This document shows positions 25,156-33,187 of a DNA stretch of 42,159 bases, in pieces. This stretch comes from Opitutales bacterium (GTDB lineage Bacteria; Verrucomicrobiota; Verrucomicrobiia; Opitutales; T3Sed10-336). Each line of letters starts with the position of its first letter. Position 1 is the stretch's first letter. The notes under the pieces are model-generated. The model ran no database searches and was not told the origin of the DNA. It worked only from the letters and a program-made list of their open reading frames with translations. Made by a program: the position numbers and the translations under genes. The stretch spans positions 1-42,159 of the forward strand of contig JAIUMY010000018.1 of the NCBI GenBank assembly GCA_022565335.1. The letters run 5' to 3'.

Positions 25156-25512
25156 ATGTCAAGCACAGACCGACAAAGTTCCGATTTATTTTTTGAGAAG
25201 ATGGCCATCCGGTTTCGTCTTTTGGGCGAACCCATGCGGTTACGTATTCTGCGGGAATTGATGGAGGGCGAGAAAAATGTCTCCCAATTGGCCGAAGGCT
25301 GTGGTTCGACCATCGCCAACACCTCCCGGCACCTGCAGGTCCTCACCCACCACGGTATCTTATCGCGCTACAAAAGAGGGGTCGCGGTATACTACGAAAT
25401 CTCCGACCAGACCATTCCGGCCCTTTGTGAATTCGTCTGCGAACATCTGCTCAACGAAGAACCTGCCAACACGCCCTTCGAAGGGGTCGCCAATCTGTTT
25501 CGCCCTTCCTGA
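25156..25512 (+). CDS. ArsR/SmtB family transcriptional regulator
   Basis: 118 residues with the winged-helix fold: FRLLGEPMRLRILRELMEGEKNVSQLAEGC, recognition helix STIANTSRHLQVLTHHGIL, wing YKRGVAVYYEISD. There is no CxC metal motif in the recognition region as in ArsR/CadC, but Cys49 lies just before the recognition helix and Cys91 and Cys95 lie in the C-terminal helix, so a thiol or metal sensor is possible. The start at 25156 follows the operator without a Shine-Dalgarno site; the transcript may be leaderless. It is divergent from the disulfide reductase-like gene, its most likely target. Confidence 0.85.
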   Translation: MSSTDRQSSDLFFEKMAIRFRLLGEPMRLRILRELMEGEKNVSQLAEGCGSTIANTSRHLQVLTHHGILSRYKRGVAVYYEISDQTIPALCEFVCEHLLNEEPANTPFEGVANLFRPS

Positions 25513-25567
25513 GAGAGGGGCTCATCGGTGAACGGTTCCGCATTTTCTTGTCGGAGGGCTTCTTGAT

Positions 25568-25600
25568 TCGTCGGGATCGCGAGTAAACCCCTCCTACGGA
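25568..25600. repeat. REP-like element downstream of the ArsR gene
   Basis: Contains GTCGGGATCGCGAGTAAAC followed by CCCTCCTACGG; the reverse complement begins CCGTAGGAGGGGTTTACTCG. It resembles the REP-like copies at 22.3 and 22.5 kb (GTCGGGAGATAAACTCCCTC) and the general GTAGGAG...CTCGCGA REP type. It lies between the convergent arsR and thiM genes. Confidence 0.55.
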
Positions 25601-25628
25601 GTGGTCGATAAGTTTAGGGCAAACCGAT

Positions 25629-26432
25629 TCAGCCGGAGATTTCACGAACCTTCGCGGTGGCTTCCAGGGACTCGCCGGAGATTTGGTAAAGTTCATCAAG
25701 AAAACGGACTTGAAAACTTCCCGGGCCGCGTGCTTCGACGGCCGCCTTTTCGCCCGCTGCGCCCATGGTGGCCATGGCCGCGCAGGCCCCTTCGACAGGA
25801 TTCCCGGCAACCGCCGCAAAAGCCGCGCAGAGGACCGACGCGCAGCATCCCATCCCGGTGACTTTTCCCATCAAAGGATGCCCGTTGGACACTTCGTATA
25901 CTTGGCCTCCGTGGACCACCAAATCAATTTTTCCACTCACCACCACGGTCGCTCCGAATTGCCCCGCCAAAAGTTTTGCCGCCGCAAGGGCGTCCTTGGA
26001 CTCCAGAATACTGTCCACCCCCTTGGTTTGGGAGCTGGCATTGGTCAAAGAGAGAATTTCCGAAGCATTGCCCCGCAAAATGGTGGGATGGTTGCGCAGC
26101 ATCAGTTCCATCACCGTATGCGTACGATAGCTGGTGGCGCCAGCACCAACGGGATCAACGATGATTGGTTTGTTCAAGCGCCGGGCGACATCCATCGCCA
26201 ACTCCATGGACTTTACCCATTTCTTGGAGAGGGTTCCGATATTGACCACCAACGCGGAAGCGAGCCCCACCATCTCTTCCATCTCTTCGAGGGCATGAGC
26301 CATCACCGGGGAGGCTCCCACCGCCAACAAGGCATTGGCGGTATTGTTCATCACTACATAATTGGTAATACTGTGCACCAAAGGGCCCTCTGAACGAAGG
26401 CGCTCGAGATGGCCGGAAAGGGAATCCATCAT
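25629..26432 (-). CDS. thiM: Hydroxyethylthiazole kinase
   Basis: Phosphorylates 4-methyl-5-(2-hydroxyethyl)thiazole for thiamine salvage. Recognised by PLVHSITNYVVMNNTANALLAVGASPVMAHA at the N-terminus, IIVDPVGAGATSYR, VVVSGKIDLV and the active-site region MGKVTGMGCCASVL, containing the catalytic Cys. About 267 residues, normal length. Two adjacent ATGs (26432, 26429) follow a GGAG at 26440-26437; longer readings would run into the lpoB coding region. It follows lpoB by 22 bp, so it probably shares that transcript, an unusual setting for a thiamine gene. No TPP riboswitch was seen upstream. Confidence 0.92.
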   Translation of the reverse strand: MMDSLSGHLERLRSEGPLVHSITNYVVMNNTANALLAVGASPVMAHALEEMEEMVGLASALVVNIGTLSKKWVKSMELAMDVARRLNKPIIVDPVGAGATSYRTHTVMELMLRNHPTILRGNASEILSLTNASSQTKGVDSILESKDALAAAKLLAGQFGATVVVSGKIDLVVHGGQVYEVSNGHPLMGKVTGMGCCASVLCAAFAAVAGNPVEGACAAMATMGAAGEKAAVEARGPGSFQVRFLDELYQISGESLEATAKVREISG

Positions 26433-26436
26433 AATT

Positions 26437-26440
26437 CTCC
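26437..26440 (-). promoter_or_regulatory. Shine-Dalgarno site of thiM
   Basis: GGAG on the minus strand, 4 nt from the first ATG and 7 nt from the second. The spacing slightly favours initiation at the second ATG (26429). It excludes the longer reading that starts inside lpoB. Confidence 0.55.
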
Positions 26441-26454
26441 GGTTGGGAAGGTTC

Positions 26455-27045
26455 TTAGAAAATCCCCAGGAACCCGCGGGATTCTTGTTTGGTAATCCGT
26501 CGTTCATCCTCCCAAAGGGCCAGTTGCGAATCCACTTCGGTCAGCCGCAGAATAAAAATATAGGTGCTCTGAGCGGTCCTCCGGGTTCGTACGCGGTCTT
26601 CCATGATTATCCCGGAGAGGGTCCAGAACACTTCCGGACGCTCGGCTGAGCGGAGCTCCGCTTCGCGCTGGGCAAGGGGGTCGTCAGGAACGTCTCCCAG
26701 ACCGATAGTAGTAGTCGTTACGATTTTTCCAGTCCGGTTCAAACTGGCCCGTAAACGACCGGTCAGTCGCTCGATATTCACCGACTCGGAAGTATCGTTG
26801 ACGATTTGGCTCACCGCCATCACCGCCGGTTGTTCCGGAGCCCGTTCCAAAACCCCGGACTCGACCATGGATTGCACCATCTCATCGGCGGCCTGAGCCC
26901 AATCCTGGATATTGAGGTCCCGCGTCACAATGGTCCGCGGGCCATCCGCATCAACGTATTGCGTCGAGCGACAACCAGAGGTGAACAGTAAGACGGACGA
27001 GAGAAAAGCCAGTCCGGAGAGTGAAAAGAGTTTTTGAAATTTCAT
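26455..27045 (-). CDS. lpoB: Penicillin-binding protein activator LpoB-like lipoprotein
   Basis: 196 residues with a lipoprotein signal (MKFQKLFSLSGLAFLSSVLLFTSGC). The mature part DLNIQDWAQAADEMVQSMVESGVL, VMAVSQIVNDTSESVNIERLTGRLRASLNRTGK and EVFWTLSGIIMEDRV matches LpoB. In enterobacteria this outer-membrane lipoprotein reaches through peptidoglycan to stimulate PBP1B; here the partner synthase is unknown. It begins 8 bp after the YcfL-like gene, giving the conserved order COG3014-ycfL-lpoB. Confidence 0.88.
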   Translation of the reverse strand: MKFQKLFSLSGLAFLSSVLLFTSGCRSTQYVDADGPRTIVTRDLNIQDWAQAADEMVQSMVESGVLERAPEQPAVMAVSQIVNDTSESVNIERLTGRLRASLNRTGKIVTTTTIGLGDVPDDPLAQREAELRSAERPEVFWTLSGIIMEDRVRTRRTAQSTYIFILRLTEVDSQLALWEDERRITKQESRGFLGIF

Positions 27046-27053
27046 GAGGAATA

Positions 27054-27485
27054 TTAGTTGCGGGAAACGGTTCTCATAACCTTGAGGCGAAAATCCTTGG
27101 CCTCCGGATTGGGGGCGACGGCGGTCAAAAAGATCGATTCATTCCCTTCAATTTGCCGGGTCTTCCAAGTAACGGGGGGAGAAGTGATGAGAATGCCATC
27201 TTCATTAAACCATTCAAAAGCGTAGTTGAAACGGGTCATCCGGCGGGACGTATTCTGCACCTCCGCCTGAACTTGCAGAAGATTGCCGCTCACCTCGCTG
27301 CGATTGACATCTTTAATAACCACTTGGCCCTGCAGGCTTTGGTCCATTTGCACATAGTCACGCTCGCTTTCCCAATCGGCAGGCTCGGCCATCCGGACGG
27401 GAGCGTTACAGGCAGAAAAGAGAAGGGCGATGGCGATACTTACAAACAGTATGCCAAATCGGGAAAGAGGAGACTGAAATTTCAT
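27054..27485 (-). CDS. YcfL family lipoprotein (DUF1425)
   Basis: 143 residues beginning with a lipoprotein signal (MKFQSPLSRFGILFVSIAIALLFSAC). The mature domain (residues ~50-140) has VNRSEVSGNLLQVQAEVQNTSRR, FNYAFEWFNEDG and the terminal AKDFRLKVMRTVSR, as in E. coli YcfL, which is also encoded just upstream of lpoB. It is an immunoglobulin-like beta-sandwich of unknown function. The start overlaps the stop of the COG3014-like gene by 4 bp (ATGA). Confidence 0.85.
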   Translation of the reverse strand: MKFQSPLSRFGILFVSIAIALLFSACNAPVRMAEPADWESERDYVQMDQSLQGQVVIKDVNRSEVSGNLLQVQAEVQNTSRRMTRFNYAFEWFNEDGILITSPPVTWKTRQIEGNESIFLTAVAPNPEAKDFRLKVMRTVSRN

Positions 27486-28978
27486 CGTAGAATGATAGAG
27501 TTAATGATGGGGGACGCCTGACGGGAAGGTAACTGTATATGAACAAGTATAACGACCCCATCGGGAAGATCAAGTTTCCAAGTTTTGTTCGCCTCCGGAC
27601 GAATTAGCTCCAAAACCCCATCCGCGGGGCGGGCCATACGGGCAATCTGCCATTGCTTGGGGAGGGTCGTCCAGGAGCGCAAATCAGCCCGGTTCATCGA
27701 ATACTGATACAGCAGGCCGAACAAATTGACCAACCCCGCCATCGTCTCCGACTCACTCCGCACCGCCCGGCGCAAGGTATAGACCGCCGCAGCCTTGATA
27801 CCCGAGGAAGCCAGAGTCTTGGCAATGATCAAGGGCAATTCCCTTTCAAACTCGGTTCCGATAATCCGATCCATATCGGCGAGCAAAGCCGTTTCCACTT
27901 CCTGGCCGTCGCCCCGGACCCTGAGTGTTCGGTCATAATTCATCCGAAAATGCAACTGTGGGAACGCTGCCCCAACGTAAGGAACTTCATCGGTAAAAAG
28001 GTAGAGGGGAAAGTCCAGGCGAACCTCCCTTTTCTCCGGGGCCAAGCCGGTTTCCAACAAAACATACACCAGCGGCTCCCGTTCCTCCCCACGCAAGATC
28101 CCAGCCAGGGTTTCGGCATCAGCTTCGAGCACCGGATGCCCGGGAACCATGCCCCGGACCCGCCGCAAGGCAAATCGAGCGCGCTCCAGATCCGCTGGAA
28201 TTTGCGGACGGTGCAGAAAAAACAATGCCTCCAGATACAAAGCGGCCGGATTGAGAAAGTCGGCATACGCCTCCATTTCCTGAAGGGGCCGATAGGCCCG
28301 GTCCAGTTGCCGCTGAAAGCGCTCATCCGAGGCTGCCCGGGAGGGATCGAAAGGCCGCGAATCGCGGCTCTTTTCCACTTGGGTCGCCTCGGTCCGGATG
28401 CGCTCCCGCTCCTCGTCGATCCGCCGCGCATTATGGCGTTGTATTTCCTGTTGCTGATTTTGCAAGCGATTCAAAATGACCCGCGCCTCGGCAATCTCGC
28501 CTTCGTGAAGAAAATTCAAAGCCTGATAGGTTTGAAGCATCACCCGGTCCGCAGGCGTTGCCCGATAGGGTAATGATTGAAGGTTGGTCAACGCGGCCGC
28601 CACTTCCCGTGCGGCCAGGGCCCCCATACGGTCATCCCAATCCCGCGCCCGGGCCTCGGCTTCGGCAAAGGCCTCCCGGCTGGCAGCAAAATCCCCCGCA
28701 GCCTGCAGAGTTCGCCCCGCCTGCAAATACCAGAGAACCTCATCCCGACCCCCGGCCTGTCTTTCCGCGATCGTTGCCGCCAAATTCGCCGCCCGGTCAA
28801 CTTCTCCCCGCACCCAAGCCCGCTCCATCGCATTGCTCTGCCCACGATGGGACACACAACCGGTCCCCGTAAAAGCCAGTAGGACAAGAAAACACCCCAA
28901 CACCAAGCCTTTGCTCCCGACGGAGCGGAGCGACAGGAAAAGATGAAATACCGGGTGATTCATGGGACTATGGGACAA
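27482..28978 (-). CDS. COG3014-like lipoprotein with TPR-like helical region
   Basis: 498 residues, first gene of the LpoB cassette. The signal region MNHPVFHLFLSLRSVGSKGLVLGCFLVLLAFTGTGC suggests a lipoprotein, although Gly at the -3 position is atypical; the start could be ATG 28978 or ATG 28963. It is followed by a TPR-like stretch rich in Ala, Arg and Glu (residues ~50-290) and a beta-rich C-terminal half (VRLDFPLYLFTDEVPYVGAAFPQLHF, then WTTLPKQWQIARM). The family is uncharacterised and repeatedly found next to lpoB, suggesting a role with it in cell-wall growth. Confidence 0.8.
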   Translation of the reverse strand: MSHSPMNHPVFHLFLSLRSVGSKGLVLGCFLVLLAFTGTGCVSHRGQSNAMERAWVRGEVDRAANLAATIAERQAGGRDEVLWYLQAGRTLQAAGDFAASREAFAEAEARARDWDDRMGALAAREVAAALTNLQSLPYRATPADRVMLQTYQALNFLHEGEIAEARVILNRLQNQQQEIQRHNARRIDEERERIRTEATQVEKSRDSRPFDPSRAASDERFQRQLDRAYRPLQEMEAYADFLNPAALYLEALFFLHRPQIPADLERARFALRRVRGMVPGHPVLEADAETLAGILRGEEREPLVYVLLETGLAPEKREVRLDFPLYLFTDEVPYVGAAFPQLHFRMNYDRTLRVRGDGQEVETALLADMDRIIGTEFERELPLIIAKTLASSGIKAAAVYTLRRAVRSESETMAGLVNLFGLLYQYSMNRADLRSWTTLPKQWQIARMARPADGVLELIRPEANKTWKLDLPDGVVILVHIQLPSRQASPIINSIILR

Positions 28979-29088
28979 CGGCAGGAAAAGACAGCTTACC
29001 TACCCACCGCCTCAAGACAACCGTTTCTCTCGCAAGCTCCCAATTCTTTTTAAAACGGAAAAAGCGCGAACCCCAAACGCCCTCGGTG

Positions 29089-29106
29089 GACGAGGTGGAA
29101 CTCGTC
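29089..29106. repeat. Dispersed intergenic hairpin, copy at 29.1 kb
   Basis: GACGAG-GTGGAA-CTCGTC, followed by CCTC. It belongs to the same family as 22175-22240 and 37884-37925, in which the loop GTGGAA is kept while the stem varies. Confidence 0.65.
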
Positions 29107-29185
29107 CCTCAAGGGAGACCGTATTGAAGGTGGTTGGTTGATCTCTAAACTAAACAGCCCGGAATGCACCGTTTCTTCCATTCCC

Positions 29186-29203
29186 AAGGACCGGAATGTC
29201 CTT
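29186..29203. repeat. Palindromic intergenic element (GGAC...GTCC), copy 2
   Basis: AAGGAC-CGGAAT-GTCCTT then GCTTCTTA. It matches 22357-22374 in stem and 3' flank. A third, looser version begins near 29229 (CAAGGACAGGACGGAG). Confidence 0.6.
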
Positions 29204-29551
29204 GCTTCTTATCCATCCTTCCCATTCTCAAGGACAGGACGGAGACGGAAATGACGGAGCAATGTCCGCTGGGCGGGACAGGTGTCCGTGCTCCTTTGAA
29301 AGGCGCTTCCCTACGGAAATTGTGGAGCAATTGGAAACGACGGAGCGACTCTTATGTAGCCCGCAGCTTTAGCAAGGGTTTGGGGAAAGGCGATCCCCCC
29401 GGTGGACGAGGAGGGGCACGCTCCGCCTTGACCCAGCTGTTTCGGACCGAAAACACGGGTAGGTCTCATGGCCCTGCGCAAATTTCCCACAGCAAAAAAC
29501 TTTTCTCCTTTTTAGGGCGCGAAATCATGGGAAATCTGCTAGTTTTCCCCT

Positions 29552-30139
29552 ATGGACAATCCCTTTCAACTTTTTGGTGAATGGTTCGCGAAAGCCGCGG
29601 AGGCGGGCATAAAAGAGCCGGAGGCGATGACTCTGGCCACCGTTTCCCCTTCCCTGCGGCCCACCGCAAGGGTGGTTTTGCTGAAAGGCCGGGATGAGGA
29701 GAAATTCACCTTTTTCACCAACTACGGAAGCCGCAAAGCCCAGGACCTGATCACCAATCCCCAAGCCACCCTCCTCTTTCACTGGCCCGCCATCGAGCGC
29801 CAGATACGGATCGAGGGACGAGTCCAAAAAGCCCGTGAGGAGGTCTCCGACGAATACTTTGCCACCCGCCCGCGGCTCAGTCAGATTGGCGCCTGGGCCT
29901 CCAATCAGTCCCGGCCGATGCCCGGCTATTTTCAGCTGGAGAAAAACGTGGCCAAGGAAAGCGCCCGCTTTGTCGGACGCAAGGTACCCCGCCCACCCTT
30001 TTGGGGCGGTTTCCACCTGTATCCCGATTATTTTGAATTCTGGGAAGCCAAGGCCTTTCGGCGGCACCTCCGCTGGATCTACACCCCCTCTTCGGAAAAC
30101 GAGCCACCTACTTGGGAAAAACAGTTTCTTTTTCCCTGA
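29552..30139 (+). CDS. pdxH: Pyridoxamine 5'-phosphate oxidase
   Basis: FMN enzyme that oxidises pyridoxine/pyridoxamine 5'-phosphate to pyridoxal 5'-phosphate. 195 residues: PEAMTLATVSPSLRPTARVVLLKG, FTFFTNYGSRKAQDL, RQIRIEGRVQK and YFATRPRLSQIGAWASNQS are the FMN- and PLP-binding regions. The C-terminal dimerisation part WGGFHLYPDYFEFWEAK is present, but the usual NRLHDR motif has become KAFRRHL. It is slightly shorter than the usual 210-220 residues. It is preceded by the repeat-rich spacer and followed 96 bp later by the DJ-1-like gene. Confidence 0.92.
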   Translation: MDNPFQLFGEWFAKAAEAGIKEPEAMTLATVSPSLRPTARVVLLKGRDEEKFTFFTNYGSRKAQDLITNPQATLLFHWPAIERQIRIEGRVQKAREEVSDEYFATRPRLSQIGAWASNQSRPMPGYFQLEKNVAKESARFVGRKVPRPPFWGGFHLYPDYFEFWEAKAFRRHLRWIYTPSSENEPPTWEKQFLFP

Positions 30140-30235
30140 GAGCAAAATCGAAAAGCCCGCCCGAACAGCTTCGAAAAGGGGGAATTTCCCCCTGGGCTTG
30201 CATCTGCACCCGTAGAACGCAAAGTTTGTTGGATT

Positions 30236-30766
30236 ATGGAAGAATCTCTAAAAAACCATCGCGTCCTTTTCCTGGTGGGCGATATTTACGAAGACTTGGA
30301 ACTATGGTACCCCCTCTATCGACTGCAGGAAGCGGGGGCCCAAACGGTTATCGCGGGCGAGACCCTGGACACCTTCGCGGGCAAACATGGCTATCCTTGC
30401 CAAGCCGAGGCGTTACTGGACGATATGAACGAGACCGACTTCACCGCGCTGGTGATTCCCGGAGGTTTTATGCCGGACAAGTTGCGCCGAAATCCTAAAG
30501 TGCTGGAACTGACCCGGGCCTTTGATCGTTCCGGTAAGATGATTGCCATGATCTGCCATGCCGGTTGGATTCCCATTTCCGCCGGAATCATGAAGGGCCG
30601 TACAGTTACCAGCACCCCTGGGATTAAAGACGATTTGACCAATGCCGGAGCCACTTGGGTGGATCAGGCCACGGTGGTGGACGGTCATATCCTCTCCGCC
30701 CGACGCCCCCCCGACCTGCCGGCCTTTGGCAGAGCGATAATCAATTATCTGGCTGAAACTCCGTAA
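30236..30766 (+). CDS. DJ-1/PfpI family protein
   Basis: 176 residues. The nucleophilic Cys is in MICHAGWIPISAG, the partner Glu in IYEDLELWYPLYRL, and ALVIPGGFMPDKLRRNP is the family fingerprint. Members act as deglycase/glyoxalase, chaperone or protease; the nearest types are PfpI/YhbO-like general stress proteins. The C-terminal TSTPGIKDDLTNAGATWVDQATVVDGHILSARRPPDLP is typical. No operon partner is obvious. Confidence 0.88.
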   Translation: MEESLKNHRVLFLVGDIYEDLELWYPLYRLQEAGAQTVIAGETLDTFAGKHGYPCQAEALLDDMNETDFTALVIPGGFMPDKLRRNPKVLELTRAFDRSGKMIAMICHAGWIPISAGIMKGRTVTSTPGIKDDLTNAGATWVDQATVVDGHILSARRPPDLPAFGRAIINYLAETP

Positions 30767-30900
30767 AAACAAAAGGTCGTCCTATATGGTCGATCACTTG
30801 GGCGTTAGCTTTTCAGGGAACCAAAAGGCCTTTCGACAAATCCAAGGGGTATTAAGAAATTTTATCGCATTGGTGCTGATAAAGTATTTTCTTTTGACCT

Positions 30901-33063
30901 ATGGCTGATACCCCATCCGAAACTTTTGAAATTCAATGCCCTCATTGCGGTGCCCTTCTCGAGGGAACCCCAGAGCTTCTCAACGAGAATGTGGAGTGCC
31001 CGGAATGCGGCAAAGAGTTTGTTGTAACCAAACCTGAGTCCACAAGCCCCGGGCCCACCGGGGACTCTGAGGCGGAAACACAACCCCCCGTGACGGACGC
31101 CGAAGAGCAGGCCGGGGAGGCCGCCTCGCCGCCCCCCGCAACGGGCATGAGATTGTCTTCGGGCGGAACCGGCGGCAGCTCCCTGCGGATCGGAGGCGGG
31201 CCCCGCACCTCCGGTTCCGGGCCGAAAAAAGGAGGGAAATTGCCCTCGGGGCCACCGTCAAAAAAATCCGACGCCGCCGCCCGGACGAAGCCCGCAAAAG
31301 AGAAGAAGGATAAACCCGTCACCTCGGGAGGAAAGAAATGGAAAGTTCTCGCCTCGCTATTGGTTCTTTTGGGTTTAGGTCTCGGGGCCACCTATTACTT
31401 CGGGTGGGCTGACGCAGTTTTGCCGCAGGGCGTTAGCCGAACCGCCGGAGCCTTACCGGAAACGGCGGAAGGGCAGCAAACCAATCCTCCCCCCGCCAGC
31501 CATTGGGATCCCTCCGAGGCTACCTCCGTAACGGCCTTTCATTGGGGCCGGGAAGGGGCCCGCCAAGTGACCGATACGGTGGCCCGGGGCAACGGCAACC
31601 TGCTCATCACCGGCAGCCTCGACGATCTTTCCGCGATCCCCGAAAGCGTGAGCGCACCAAACGAACTTCTTTCCTCCGATGCGGACGGAGAGAAGGGATT
31701 TCTTATGGAAGTTTCCGCCGACGGCCGGGAAATTCTGTGGTTTAGCTATTTTGGAGGAAACCTGATCCGCCCCACCCGTTTGGCCATTGCCGCCGATGGA
31801 ACTATCGCCATTGGTGGCCGGGCCTTGGGAGACCTGGGAGGCCACCCGCAGGTGGACGGCGATTTTCAACGTCGGCAAAGTGCGGTCGGGCGCATCAGTG
31901 CGGACGGATCAGAACTTTTCTGGATGGCCGAAGGGGGGCCCAACTCGACCGAAGTCACTGGACTGGCAGTCGACCAGGACGGACGAATCTATATCACCGC
32001 TGGCGGACGGGCTCAGGGAAATATGGCCTACGTGCTCCGTTTCAACCCCGATGGGAGCCGCTCGAATTTCGCCCGCGCACACGACGAAGGCGGAGAAAAC
32101 TGGGCCATCAATTTCGACGTTCGCACCGATAATTTCAAAGCCCCCGGACAGATCGGGGAATTCTATGCTAAAGGAACCGAAGGCGCCGGGTACGACTACG
32201 ACGGTGAAGACGGACCCTGGGGCAAGGTGCGTTTTTACCTTCATGGCATCCGGGAGGGCGGACAAATCGCCTTTCTGCCCAACGGAGATTTTATCGTAAC
32301 CGGAACCCTCCAATACGATTTTCGCGAGGGAGAAAACCGGCGGTTTCCAGCCTTTGATGCCATTGTCGCCCGCTACAACCAGGACGGACAACTGATCTGG
32401 AGCACGAACCTCTACCAACCGGGAGACAGTGTTCACACTCCCGACCAAAAACCCCGTTCGCTGGTTTACAATCCGGTCAACGGCGACCTCTATGCCGCCA
32501 TTGTTCAGCACGGTTCCAACATTTACCGCTTCAAAGGCGACCTCAGGGGAGATACCGGAAATCTTATGATCACTTGGGTCGGCCGGATCAGTCCGGATGA
32601 CGGAGCCCTGAAAGACGGCTGGTATTGGATGAACAACCGCCACGACAAATACAATGACCAGGGACTTCCGCAAAGCCCGCCACATCCTCGCCTTTCGGGA
32701 AACAACATCGGCAAGCTGGGCCTCGATGGGGAAGGCCGAATCTATCTTACCGGGAATGCCGGAGCCTCTGCCTGGACCAGCCCCCAAGCTTGGCGTGATT
32801 GGCCCAGCGAGCAAAGTGGTGGCGGAAATCCGGCGTTGATTGTTCTGTCCCCGGACCTCGCCCGGAAAGAATATGTCACCATGATCCGGGGCGATGAATA
32901 CAACAACGGGGCCGCTGGGCCGGTGGCGCTGAACCAGCACGGCGTCTGGGTTTCCGGAAACAATGGCACCAGTGGATTCACCACTGGCGAAACCCCACCC
33001 TGGGCCGCATCCGAAACGGCCGAAGGGCGTCAGTTTTTCCTGGCCCGCTTCCAGTTCGAGTAA
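30901..33063 (+). CDS. Zinc-ribbon / transmembrane / beta-propeller protein
   Basis: 720 residues in three parts. Residues 13-36 form a CPHC...CPEC zinc ribbon (Cys13, Cys16, Cys33, Cys36) resembling zinc-ribbon heads common in Verrucomicrobiota and Planctomycetota. A Gly/Pro/Ser-rich linker with basic stretches leads to one transmembrane helix (about 149-167, VLASLLVLLGLGLGATYYF). The large remainder is a propeller-like domain with repeated GTIAIGGRALG, GRIYITAGGRA, GDFIVTGTLQY and GRIYLTGNAGA strands. The topology should be zinc ribbon inside, propeller outside. No enzyme motif was seen; a sensor or scaffold is possible. Confidence 0.7.
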   Translation: MADTPSETFEIQCPHCGALLEGTPELLNENVECPECGKEFVVTKPESTSPGPTGDSEAETQPPVTDAEEQAGEAASPPPATGMRLSSGGTGGSSLRIGGGPRTSGSGPKKGGKLPSGPPSKKSDAAARTKPAKEKKDKPVTSGGKKWKVLASLLVLLGLGLGATYYFGWADAVLPQGVSRTAGALPETAEGQQTNPPPASHWDPSEATSVTAFHWGREGARQVTDTVARGNGNLLITGSLDDLSAIPESVSAPNELLSSDADGEKGFLMEVSADGREILWFSYFGGNLIRPTRLAIAADGTIAIGGRALGDLGGHPQVDGDFQRRQSAVGRISADGSELFWMAEGGPNSTEVTGLAVDQDGRIYITAGGRAQGNMAYVLRFNPDGSRSNFARAHDEGGENWAINFDVRTDNFKAPGQIGEFYAKGTEGAGYDYDGEDGPWGKVRFYLHGIREGGQIAFLPNGDFIVTGTLQYDFREGENRRFPAFDAIVARYNQDGQLIWSTNLYQPGDSVHTPDQKPRSLVYNPVNGDLYAAIVQHGSNIYRFKGDLRGDTGNLMITWVGRISPDDGALKDGWYWMNNRHDKYNDQGLPQSPPHPRLSGNNIGKLGLDGEGRIYLTGNAGASAWTSPQAWRDWPSEQSGGGNPALIVLSPDLARKEYVTMIRGDEYNNGAAGPVALNQHGVWVSGNNGTSGFTTGETPPWAASETAEGRQFFLARFQFE

Positions 33064-33080
33064 AGAAGATTTTCAATTTT

Positions 33081-33132
33081 GGAGTGCCGCCCGTGAAGAC
33101 CTGCCAACTGCCAAAGGTGGGCGCTGGCCATC
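33081..33132. repeat. Dispersed repeat, copy at 33.1 kb
   Basis: Starts with GGAGTGCCGCCCGTGAAG, identical over 18 bp to 40976-40993, and continues with CAAAGGTGGGCGCTGGC against CAAAGGTTGGCGCAGGC. Found between the propeller protein gene and the small membrane protein gene. Confidence 0.65.
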
Positions 33133-33187
33133 CCAAAAAAGAGGAATTCGATTTTCTCCAAGCGGTAAATAAGGTAAGATTAGTTCG

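Larger units (their letters stand above)
28979..29551. other. 573-bp spacer of dispersed repeats, no gene
   Basis: The divergent region between the LpoB cassette and pdxH. It contains a GACGAG/CTCGTC hairpin (29089-29106), the AAGGAC...GTCCTT palindrome (29186-29203), a looser version from 29229, a GTAGC...GCTTTAGC element (29355-29379), and a partial GGTGGACGAGG copy (29401). Open frames through it lack any family resemblance and are created by the repeats. Confidence 0.75.

Noticed and set aside
25098..25346. N-terminal extension of the flavoprotein frame
   Set aside because: It would run through the operator and the ArsR gene; the FAD-binding N-terminus begins right after ATG 25097.
26433..26454. 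TPP riboswitch upstream of thiM
   Set aside because: Only 22 bp separate lpoB and thiM; there is no room and no conserved thi-box sequence.
29164..29580. 138-codon plus-strand frame in the 29-kb spacer
   Set aside because: It runs through several repeated hairpins and overlaps the pdxH start in another frame; no protein-like conservation.
29525..30145. 206-codon minus-strand frame opposite pdxH
   Set aside because: pdxH motifs on the plus strand are unambiguous and the opposite frame has none.
31909..32940. Long minus-strand open frame inside the zinc-ribbon propeller gene
   Set aside because: Antisense to a well-structured coding region with repeat strands; GC-rich codon bias leaves the opposite frame open by chance.
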